Source: Curtobacterium sp. A7_M15
GTDB taxonomy: Bacteria > Actinomycetota > Actinomycetes > Actinomycetales > Microbacteriaceae
Assembly (NCBI RefSeq): GCF_030705415.1
Contig: NZ_JAUZED010000003.1
Location: 20,299-84,298 of the forward strand
DNA length: 64,000 nucleotides
Direction: 5' to 3'
The position numbers and the translations under genes are program-made. The notes beneath the pieces are model-generated. The model was not told where the DNA came from, did no database searches, and saw only the letters and a program-made list of their open reading frames with translations. Positions within the stretch are counted from its first letter, which is position 1; every line of letters begins with the position of its first letter. Below are positions 17,248-24,330 of this stretch, piece after piece.

Positions 17248-17289
17248 CCCAGCCTTCGACCTCGAGCCGATAATGTACCTTATGTCAGA

Positions 17290-17445
17290 TTGCGGTTTTT
17301 CGTGCGCGCGGCGACCGGTCAGGCGCAGCACCGTTAGGCACGCTTGCGGGCCACCCGTCGCGACCGCCTGCGCAGGAGCAGGCGGCGACACCACCGCCAA
17401 CAACGACCCGAGCAGCGCCACCAACGTGACCACCGCCAGCAACAC
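17290..17445 (-). pseudogene. Signal-peptide-like N-terminal fragment
   Basis: On the minus strand 27 hydrophobic residues (LLAVVTLVALLGSLLAVVSP) end in an AQA cleavage-like site. The frame then runs into the antisense of the vapC fragment. Probably the start of a lost secreted protein; it could also be chance. Confidence 0.3.
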
Positions 17446-17477
17446 TCAACGAGAACGAACAGATAACGCGGTCGTCG

Positions 17478-17687
17478 TTACGCGTAGGCAGAGAAGCTTC
17501 GATCAAAGAGCTTTTCCAGGAAGCCGAAGGCTGCGAGTCCGAGCACGATGGGGCCGAATCCGACGATGATTGGCTGAAATTGCCAGACCGTGCCCCTCCT
17601 CGCTGTTGTCGCGATCTGGCGAAGGGCAACAACCCCCAGAATGTCACCGACGACGCTAGCGAGAAACGCGCCTACTAGCGCAACCAT
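17478..17687 (-). CDS. Small membrane protein
   Basis: 69 residues with two hydrophobic segments (about 3-24 and 40-58) and a short basic link (RQIATTARRG). No ribosome binding site of note and no family recognised. It lies between the broken vapC region and the acyl-CoA ligase gene. Confidence 0.45.
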   Translation of the reverse strand: MVALVGAFLASVVGDILGVVALRQIATTARRGTVWQFQPIIVGFGPIVLGLAAFGFLEKLFDRSFSAYA

Positions 17688-17781
17688 GCGCTACGCCACG
17701 AGAGCACGCGGGAAGTCGCCGAGATCCATGTCCGGGCCATCGGATGAAGGTGAAGTTGTTTGCCGGGCCCGGCGGGACGTC

Positions 17782-19209
17782 TCAGCGCCAGGCGCGACGG
17801 CGGACCTTGCCGGTGTCGTCTCGGATGGGGGCGTGGACGATGGTCCAGCTTCGAGGACGCTCGTCGGGTGTGAAGGCTGAAGCTGCCCAATCGTCGAGCT
17901 GCTCTCGGGATACGGAGCTGGTTCCCACATCCACGACCGCGTGGACGCGTTGTCCGAAGTCCGGATCAGGTTTGCCGACGACGACGCAGGTTCGCACTGC
18001 CGGGTGACGTTCGAGTGTGGACTCGACCGCTGCGGGCCACACATTCACACCACCAGAGACGATGAGGTCGTCGTTCCGGTCCGCGATGTACAGGTAGCCG
18101 TCGTGGTCCAGGTGGCCGCTGTCGCCGAGGCTGTGCCAAGAGTCCTGGGCTGGCACCCCGCGTCCGAGGTACCGGTACGTCGCGGCACCGGGTCTCGTCA
18201 TCTCGATGCGTCCGGTCTCGCCGATGCCGGCGGCGCGGCCGTCGGGCCGGACGATGCGGATGGTGGTGCCGCCGATCGGACGGCCAACGCTGCCCGGGTG
18301 TTGAAGCCACTCGTCGCCGCGGATCATGGCGAGGCCGTTCGACTCGGTGCCGGAGTAGACCTCGACGACTCGGTCTGGTCCGAGCCACCGAATCCAGGAA
18401 CGTTTGACGTGTGGTGGGCACACGGCGCCGATGTGCAGGACCGAGTCGAGCGATGTCACGTCCGCGTCGGCGAAAAGTTCAGGGCCGAGGGCCATGATCC
18501 GGGACATCATCGTGGGCACGAGCATTCCCCAGGTGGCGCGGGCGCTGACGACGGTGTCGAGCCACGCCGCGGCGTCGAACCTGGGCATGAGGACGAGCGC
18601 GTGCCCGGTCATGAGACCGCGCATCGCATAGACGAACGGTGCCGCGTGGTGGAGCGGTCCGGCGACGAGCTGGGTGGCGTGGCGCGGGACGAACTCCGCG
18701 ACGCGTCCGTCCGGATCGACGTGCGCCGACGCGGCGGCCACGACGACTTTCGGGGTGCCGGTGCTGCCGCTCGAGGTCGGTGCTTTCCAGGACGCCGCCG
18801 CGTGGTCTTCGAGCGGCCTCGCGTCGGTGTCACTCGCCGGGTCTCCGGCTCCGTCCAGTGGCATCCATGTCCGGCCGGCGACCGGCTCGTCTGACACGAC
18901 GAGTGCGGGATCGACGAGGTCGAGCACCTTCTGCCGTTCTGGGGCGGGCAGGCGTGGCGAGAGCGGTTGCGGGGTGGCCCCTGCCTTCCAGACGGCGACG
19001 GTCGCGATGACCGTGTCGACGGTGTTGCCGCCGACGACCGTGACGAACGAATCGGTCCTGACTCCGGCGTCCCGGTAACGGCGGGCGAGGGCGTTGGAGC
19101 GCGCCTCGAGGGTGCCGCGCGTCAGGGCGTCGCTACCGTCGCGGACGGCAGGAGCGTCGGGCGAGCGCTGAGCGAGTTCCGTGAACGCTCGCGAAATGGT
19201 GATCCGCAT
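17782..19209 (-). CDS. AMP-binding acyl-CoA/aryl-acid ligase family enzyme
   Basis: 475 residues, somewhat short for the ANL family. Core motifs are present: SSGSTGTPKVV (ATP P-loop), VYSGTES (A5), GDSGHLDHDGYLYIADRNDDLI (A7/A8) and the C-terminal hinge domain ending GKVRRRAWR with the catalytic lysine. ANL enzymes activate a carboxylic acid as acyl-AMP and usually pass it to CoA. The gene is followed upstream, 6 bases away, by a glycosyltransferase and an AIR-synthase-like gene, the company seen in MSMEG_0565/Nit1C-type clusters. Substrate unknown. Confidence 0.8.
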   Translation of the reverse strand: MRITISRAFTELAQRSPDAPAVRDGSDALTRGTLEARSNALARRYRDAGVRTDSFVTVVGGNTVDTVIATVAVWKAGATPQPLSPRLPAPERQKVLDLVDPALVVSDEPVAGRTWMPLDGAGDPASDTDARPLEDHAAASWKAPTSSGSTGTPKVVVAAASAHVDPDGRVAEFVPRHATQLVAGPLHHAAPFVYAMRGLMTGHALVLMPRFDAAAWLDTVVSARATWGMLVPTMMSRIMALGPELFADADVTSLDSVLHIGAVCPPHVKRSWIRWLGPDRVVEVYSGTESNGLAMIRGDEWLQHPGSVGRPIGGTTIRIVRPDGRAAGIGETGRIEMTRPGAATYRYLGRGVPAQDSWHSLGDSGHLDHDGYLYIADRNDDLIVSGGVNVWPAAVESTLERHPAVRTCVVVGKPDPDFGQRVHAVVDVGTSSVSREQLDDWAASAFTPDERPRSWTIVHAPIRDDTGKVRRRAWR

Positions 19210-19215
19210 CGTTCG

Positions 19216-20364
19216 TCAGACGTGCAGGGAAGTCCGTCGGGTCCGGCCCACTGGGCTGCCGCCTGCGTTCTCGCGGAGCCGCTCGTACAGGGCGACGTGC
19301 GCGGCGGCCGCGGCCGGCCAGGAGTACCTCGCCGCGAGAGCACGACCCGCAGCCGGGTCGACGGGATCGCCGACTGCCGACCGCAATCCTCGGGCGATGT
19401 CGTCAACGTCGGCGGCGTACCGGACCGTCGGGCCGAACACCTCCCGGAGGACGGGGAGGTCCCGTGCGACGACGGGGACGCCCGCGGCGAGGGCCTCCGT
19501 CGCGGCGAGCCCGAAGCCTTCTTTGGTCGACACGAAGGAGAACGCGGCGGCCGCTGCCATTAGGGATGGCAGGTCCGGGTCGGGGACGACGCCGAGTTCC
19601 GTCACCGGGATCGCCCGTTCGGCCACCATCGCGTCGAAGGCGGCCCGGTACGGGCGGTAGTCGAACAGTGTCTCGCCACCTGCGAGGACGAGCCGGACGT
19701 TCTCGGTTCCCGGCGCCGAGCGCAGTCGGTCGTAGGCGGCGAGGAGGTCGATCGTGCCCTTGCGGGGTTCGATGCCACCGACCGCGAGCACGTATCGACC
19801 CAGGCGGTCGGTCCACCGGGCGCGCGCGGCCATCGCGTCCTCGGTCTCCCCGGCTGCGCGGGCGAAGCGGGCCGCATCGACGCCATTCGGGATGACGGTC
19901 GCGACGCGGCCATATTCTCGGGCGACTTCCGCTGCGACGGACTTGGAGACGCAGACGAGCGCTGCTGGTTCGCGGACGGCGCGGTCGTGGCACGCGATGA
20001 GCTGCTCGGTGGTGAACGTGTCGAGGTGGTGCACGGTGCGGACGGCGCCTTCGCAGGCGTTCGAGGAGATGCAGTCCTGCGCGTGCACGATGTCGAAACC
20101 GTCGAGGTCCAGGCCGTCGCGGAGCACCGCGATGGACCGGACGATGCGTTCCCCGACGGTCTCCTCGTCGGGTCCAGCCGGAAACGGGACGACCTGCAGT
20201 CGCACCCGCGGGTCCACGTCGCGGAAGAACACGCGGTCGCCACTGCGGCCGAGGGTGCCGACCGTCACGTCGTGTCCCATCGTGGCCAGGGCCTCCGCGA
20301 GGGCGAGCGTGTGGACAACGCCGCCGCGTGGCTTCGTCGAGTAGGTGAGCAGGGCGATCCGCAC
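19216..20364 (-). CDS. GT4-type glycosyltransferase, MSMEG_0565-like
   Basis: About 382 residues from GTG 20364. Two Rossmann-like domains: the N-terminal part opens VRIALLTYSTKPRGGVVHTL, the typical MSMEG_0565-family start, and the C-terminal part has VIPNGVDAARFARA, GGIEPRKGTIDLLAAYDRL and STKEGFGLAATEALAAGVPVV (the nucleotide-sugar E-x7-E site). The stop of the preceding AIR-like gene (20367) lies 3 bases before this start, so the two were an operon. The family accompanies nitrilase, radical-SAM and AIR-synthase-like genes of unknown combined product; those other genes are missing here. Confidence 0.8.
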   Translation of the reverse strand: MRIALLTYSTKPRGGVVHTLALAEALATMGHDVTVGTLGRSGDRVFFRDVDPRVRLQVVPFPAGPDEETVGERIVRSIAVLRDGLDLDGFDIVHAQDCISSNACEGAVRTVHHLDTFTTEQLIACHDRAVREPAALVCVSKSVAAEVAREYGRVATVIPNGVDAARFARAAGETEDAMAARARWTDRLGRYVLAVGGIEPRKGTIDLLAAYDRLRSAPGTENVRLVLAGGETLFDYRPYRAAFDAMVAERAIPVTELGVVPDPDLPSLMAAAAAFSFVSTKEGFGLAATEALAAGVPVVARDLPVLREVFGPTVRYAADVDDIARGLRSAVGDPVDPAAGRALAARYSWPAAAAAHVALYERLRENAGGSPVGRTRRTSLHV

Positions 20365-20366
20365 GG

Positions 20367-20775
20367 TCAGCCCGCCGCGGTGCCGAGGCCGGTGACCGTG
20401 CTGGTGACCACGGTGGTCTCCTCGCCGTCCGGCCACCGGAGGCGGACGCCCGGTTCCTTCGTGACCTCGCCGCACTCGCTTGTCGTCGCTGCGGGCGAGG
20501 ACATCCGGGACGTGCCGGGGTCGTCGGCGGTGAGCATCGCGAAGCCGGGGAAGCAGCCGAGCCAGTCGGCCGTGGTGGCGAGCCGCGGTGTCGGGATGTC
20601 GGCGACGTCGAGGACGGCTCCGCCGCCGGACGCCTCGGCGAGCATGCCGACCGTTCCGACGATGCCGGCCATGCTGACGTCCTTCGCGGCCGCCGGCCGG
20701 GCTCGCCCCACGGTGGCGGCGAGGTCGCGCAGCACCGCCCGGTCCCGGCCCTCGGTGCTGTTCCATTGTGCGCCG
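20367..20775 (-). pseudogene. AIR-synthase-related protein (sll0787/MSMEG_0567-like), 5' end lost
   Basis: About 135 codons of the C-terminal half of a PurM-like protein: WNSTEGRDR, then KDVSMAGIVGTVGMLAEASG and DWLGCFPGFAML. Homology begins abruptly near 20775, where the adjoining plus-strand DNA is a transporter remnant. The N-terminal half, and in mycobacterial relatives a fused acetyltransferase, is missing, so the protein cannot be made intact. Confidence 0.7.
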
Positions 20776-20784
20776 GTGTGCCCC

Positions 20785-21015
20785 GCCCGAGAACACCTGC
20801 CGTTCAGCCTGACGTGGTGGTCATTCACGTTCCCCGTCGGCACCTGCGTCACCGGCCTGAACGGCCTCGCCCTGCACTCCGGACTCACCGTCATCGCCGT
20901 CCTCGCCGTCGTCTACTACACCGGTCTCGTCGCCGCATGGCTCATCGTCGCCGTCCGCACCTTCCACGGCTCCGTCATCCGCGGCACACTCCTCGCACCA
21001 CCACAGCCGGCGTGA
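20785..21015 (+). pseudogene. TDT/TehA-family transporter, C-terminal fragment
   Basis: About 75 codons on the plus strand reading LPFSLTWWSFTFPVGTCVTG, then a hydrophobic helix and WLIVAVRTFHGSVIRGTLL. This matches the last two helices of tellurite-resistance/dicarboxylate transporters. It has no start and abuts the broken AIR-synthase-like gene tail to tail, so a deletion joined two unrelated loci here. The next 130 bases to 21147 hold nothing recognised. Confidence 0.65.
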
Positions 21016-21147
21016 CCTTCCGAGTGCGCTCTAACCGGCAGCAGGCCAGCAGTACTCAACATCAGGGAGTGCGAGCAGGTGGCGTGGGCGCAGGTGGTCG
21101 ATGTTCTGTCGGTGCGGTTACGGTGAGAGCAGCAGTGAGGGCGGCGA

Positions 21148-22182
21148 TCAGCTGTCGTTGCCGATGTCGTGCAGTGCGGTTGTGAGGTCCGCTTCTGACG
21201 GAAGCGCTGCTTGCACCGCCGGCGGCAGGAGGTCATAGCTGGCCACCCCGATCGGGCTCTGCTGTCCGGCGAGGGAGTACCGGACGACGGCGTCGTTCTT
21301 GTCCGCGACGAGGAGCAGTCCGACGGTGTCCGCGTGCTGGGCGCGGCGGAGCCGGTCGTCGACGAGGGCGACGTAGAAGCCGAGCTGGCCGAGGTACTCG
21401 GGCTTGAACTTGCCGGTCTTGAGCTCGATGACGACGTAGCGGAGCTGCTCGACGTGGAAGAAGAGCAGGTCGACGTAGAAGTCGTCCCCGTCGACATCGA
21501 AGTGCACCTGCCGGCCCACGAACGCGAACCCCTCGCCGAGCTCGCGGAGGGTGTCGATGATCCGGTCGACGAGCGCCTGCTCGAGGTGGCGTTCCTTCGC
21601 ATCGCCGTCGAGCGCGAGGAAGTCCAGCACGTACGGATCCTTCGTCAGCTGCTGCGCGAGATCCGAGTCGCCCGCGGGCAGTGTTGCGGGGAAGTTCGAC
21701 GGTGCCGCTTGCAGCCGGGCGTGGGCGCCGGTCTTGATCTGGTGCTCGAGCACGTTCCGCGACCACCCGTGCGCTGCAGCGTGTGCGGCATACCAGTCGC
21801 GGAGCTCCTGGTCGTCGAGCCGGTCCAGGAGGACCGTGATGTGGCCCCAGGGCAGTTCTGCAACAGGCTGTTGCAGATTCCGCTCGTCGTCCCATGCGGC
21901 GGCGAACGCCCGCATGTACGCGAGGTTCCGCGGCGAGAAGCCTTTCATCTCCGGGAACTCCGCCCGAAGATCCGTTGCGAGTCGACCAATGACGTTGCGG
22001 CCCCAGCCTTCCTCCTCCTGCCGGCGCAGAATCGATGCGCCGATCCCCCAGTACAGGCGCACCAGCTCCGTGTTCACGCGCCGCTGCGCGGTGAACCGCG
22101 CCTGGCGCACCTGGCGCTTCAGGTCGGCCAGCGCGGCGGCGTACCCGGACGGGATCGGAGCGGCCTCAGTCATCGCACCCAT
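21148..22182 (-). CDS. PDDEXK nuclease-domain protein, YhcG/DUF1016 family
   Basis: 344 residues, full length for the family. The N-terminal DUF1016 part has VRLYWGIGASIL, FSPRNLAYMRAFAAAW and WGHITVLLDRLDD. The C-terminal PD-(D/E)xK domain shows FYVDLLFFHVEQLRYVVIELK with the acidic pair and lysine, and GQLGFYVALVDD. These proteins are predicted nucleases linked to mobile elements and defence islands. An alternative start at ATG 22173 is possible. Divergent from the Lsr2 gene. Confidence 0.85.
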   Translation of the reverse strand: MGAMTEAAPIPSGYAAALADLKRQVRQARFTAQRRVNTELVRLYWGIGASILRRQEEEGWGRNVIGRLATDLRAEFPEMKGFSPRNLAYMRAFAAAWDDERNLQQPVAELPWGHITVLLDRLDDQELRDWYAAHAAAHGWSRNVLEHQIKTGAHARLQAAPSNFPATLPAGDSDLAQQLTKDPYVLDFLALDGDAKERHLEQALVDRIIDTLRELGEGFAFVGRQVHFDVDGDDFYVDLLFFHVEQLRYVVIELKTGKFKPEYLGQLGFYVALVDDRLRRAQHADTVGLLLVADKNDAVVRYSLAGQQSPIGVASYDLLPPAVQAALPSEADLTTALHDIGNDS

Positions 22183-22292
22183 TGTGCCGTGCTCGGCCCA
22201 CCGTCACACGCCGCACGTGTTCACGAACGCAGCCGACGTTTCTGCCACAGTAGAAAGGAAACACCCCCATCCCCACGAAAGGCGGCGTTCCT

Positions 22293-22637
22293 ATGGCGCA
22301 GAAAGTCACAACGACCCTCGTTGATGACCTGACCGGCGACACGATCGATGAAGGCAAGGGACGCACCGTGCCCTTCTCGTTCGATGGCAACCACTACGAG
22401 ATCGACCTCTCGGATGACAACGCGGACGCGCTCCGCGAAGCGTTCTCCGACTACGTCGCCGCCGCCCGCAAGGTCAGCGGACGCCAGAACCGCACCAGCG
22501 GTGGCACCACCCCGAAGCGCGGCAACTCCGACGAGCTCGCGAAGATCCGCGAGTGGGCGAACGCGAACGGCCACGAGGTCTCCAGCCGCGGTCGCATCAG
22601 CCAGGCCGTCCGCGACGCGTACGACGCCGCACACTGA
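22293..22637 (+). CDS. lsr2: Lsr2-like nucleoid protein
   Basis: 114 residues. The N-terminal dimerisation domain opens MAQKVTTTLVDDLTGDTIDE and the C-terminal DNA-binding domain has IREWANANGHEVSSRGRISQ, with the RGR AT-hook-like loop that enters the minor groove of AT-rich DNA. Lsr2 silences horizontally acquired AT-rich genes. A copy carried inside an accessory region may help the region hide itself from, or add to, host silencing. Strong terminator directly downstream. Confidence 0.92.
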   Translation: MAQKVTTTLVDDLTGDTIDEGKGRTVPFSFDGNHYEIDLSDDNADALREAFSDYVAAARKVSGRQNRTSGGTTPKRGNSDELAKIREWANANGHEVSSRGRISQAVRDAYDAAH

Positions 22638-22654
22638 CGCTCCCCCTCCACGGC

Positions 22655-22686
22655 AACGGCCGGCGCCCCTCGGGACGCCGGCCGTT
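22655..22686 (+). terminator. Terminator of lsr2
   Basis: AACGGCCGGCG (22655-22665) pairs perfectly with CGCCGGCCGTT (22676-22686) over a 10-base loop; TCTCGTT follows. About 18 bases after the lsr2 stop codon. Confidence 0.8.
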
Positions 22687-22829
22687 CTCGTTCACGCCAA
22701 TAGTTCGCTCTTACGTCAACTGGATCGCGGACGTCCCCTTGCTAGGTCGCATCCGTCGCGAACCACCGCCGACGTGACGCCCCCGAGCTTCCACCCGTGC
22801 ACACCGGACCGCATGTCGACCGCAGCTCA

Positions 22830-23111
22830 GTACGCGATCCCGAGGCGGCGGCGGCGAGGTCGTCGACGTATCCCGGGGTCTGACCGCTGCGGAGACTGCG
22901 GCCATACTTTCGGAGATTGATGGCGTAGAAGCGTGCGCCGAGGGCGGCCGGCGAGCTCGGTGTGGAAGAAGTAGTCCGACCAGCCGTGCACGTACAGCAC
23001 GTCAAGCTCGGTCAGCGGCGCGCGGGGACGCCGAAACACCCGCCCCGTGTAGCGGATGACCGTTGCGGTGACTGGCGCCTCGCTGTCGGTCCCGAGCGGG
23101 AGGGCTCGCAT
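22830..23111 (-). pseudogene. Alpha/beta hydrolase, truncated and frameshifted
   Basis: The first frame (from 23111) reaches LDVLYVHGWSDYFFHTELAG, an oxyanion-loop region of an alpha/beta hydrolase. A one-base shift near 22940 moves to a frame with ALGARFYAINLRKYGRSLRS and PGYVDDLAAA. The rest, including the catalytic Ser, Asp and His region, is absent. The relative is probably a lysophospholipase-like hydrolase. Confidence 0.65.
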
Positions 23112-23165
23112 CTAGAAGTCAGGACCCAGCGGGTCCGGCTGCCACAATGCATCCGCCATGCTGAT

Positions 23166-23681
23166 CTACGGGGCCCGGTCGAACCGGACTCCCGCCGGGT
23201 TCGCTGGCAGCACCGTCAGGATGAGCAGAATCACCAGGGCGGCGAGGAACGCGACCGCGGCGATGAACCAGAACACAATTGCGGTCGCGACGGCTGCTTG
23301 CGTGTGCTGCAGCGCGATGCCCCCTCCGATCCCGAGGAGCACGAACCCAACAAGGGTGCAGAGCAACGGTGAGAACGCCCACCAGCCGGAACGGTTCGTG
23401 TCGTGCAAGCGCCGCCAGAGCAGAGCCAGGGTCGGGATGAGGATCAGCAGCCCCCAGGCCGTGCTAACTGCTGAGAAGATCCGTCCCGCCAGGCCGTCGA
23501 TGTTCGACAGCGATCCGAGGACCGTGTTCACGAGTGCTGCGAAGAGGTACCACCACCAATACTCGCTGCGCGATGCCCGGCCGGAGAAAATGAAGAACTT
23601 TTGCCAGAATCGCACGAACGCCTGGCTGAACGACGCACCGTAGAGCGGCTCGAGCAGCGGCTGCTGATTATTGGTTGTCAT
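23166..23681 (-). CDS. DUF805 inner-membrane protein
   Basis: 171 residues with the DUF805 signature FSGRASRSEYWWWYLFAALVN and the second conserved WRRLHDTNRSGWW, and four membrane helices. The start follows GGAGGGGGAACC. Function of DUF805 proteins is not established. A second, broken DUF805 gene lies at 29405-29882. Confidence 0.88.
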   Translation of the reverse strand: MTTNNQQPLLEPLYGASFSQAFVRFWQKFFIFSGRASRSEYWWWYLFAALVNTVLGSLSNIDGLAGRIFSAVSTAWGLLILIPTLALLWRRLHDTNRSGWWAFSPLLCTLVGFVLLGIGGGIALQHTQAAVATAIVFWFIAAVAFLAALVILLILTVLPANPAGVRFDRAP

Positions 23682-23730
23682 CGGTTCCCCCTCCGAGTGA
23701 TGTAGATAGTGCTGCTATGGCGGGATGCGA

Positions 23731-24330
23731 TTAGGGGCGTTCTGTGCGAGCTTTCCGTCCGAGGGTGGCGGCGCGGATGATGGCGATGATGCCGAGGATA
23801 ATCAGGCTGATGGCGGTGAAGGTCAGCAGCCAGATCGCGGACCACACCGGGGTGACGGCGACAATGATGCCGGCGATGATGCTGAGCACGCCGAAGGTGA
23901 TCGACCACCCACTTCTCGGGCCGCGGCTCTCCGCTAGCGCGAGGACACCTTCGATGACCCAGCCGATGCCAATCACGGCGGTTGCGACGATGACGAGAGT
24001 GACGGCGGCTACCTGCAGGTTGCGGAGCGCGATGATGCCGGCGGCCAGGAGGAATAGGCCGAGGACGATGCTCAGGATGCGGTGGCCGGTGCTGGTCGTC
24101 GTCGCGGTGATGGCGACCACGACGCGGATGATCCCGGTGACGGCGAAGTAGATGCCGGCGGCGGCTGCGACGACGACGAGGGTGTGTGCGGGCCAGATCA
24201 GCAGCACGATGCCGATGACGATGGCTGCTGCGCCGCTGATCCCGAACGCGATCCGGAAGGTGCGGAGGGCGGTGTGTTCCAGTCGGTGCGCGTCGAGGGT
24301 GAAGCCGGTGGTGTCGTGTGCGGTGCTCAT
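23731..24330 (-). CDS. HdeD-like DUF308 membrane protein
   Basis: 199 residues with six hydrophobic helices in three pairs, the DUF308 architecture of HdeD (for example FGISGAAAIVIGIVLLIWP and GIGWVIEGVLALAES). HdeD of enteric bacteria is linked to acid resistance. The ATG overlaps the stop of the adhesin gene (ATGA), so both are co-translated. Ends about 50 bases before the DUF805 gene in the same direction. Confidence 0.82.
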   Translation of the reverse strand: MSTAHDTTGFTLDAHRLEHTALRTFRIAFGISGAAAIVIGIVLLIWPAHTLVVVAAAAGIYFAVTGIIRVVVAITATTTSTGHRILSIVLGLFLLAAGIIALRNLQVAAVTLVIVATAVIGIGWVIEGVLALAESRGPRSGWSITFGVLSIIAGIIVAVTPVWSAIWLLTFTAISLIILGIIAIIRAATLGRKARTERP

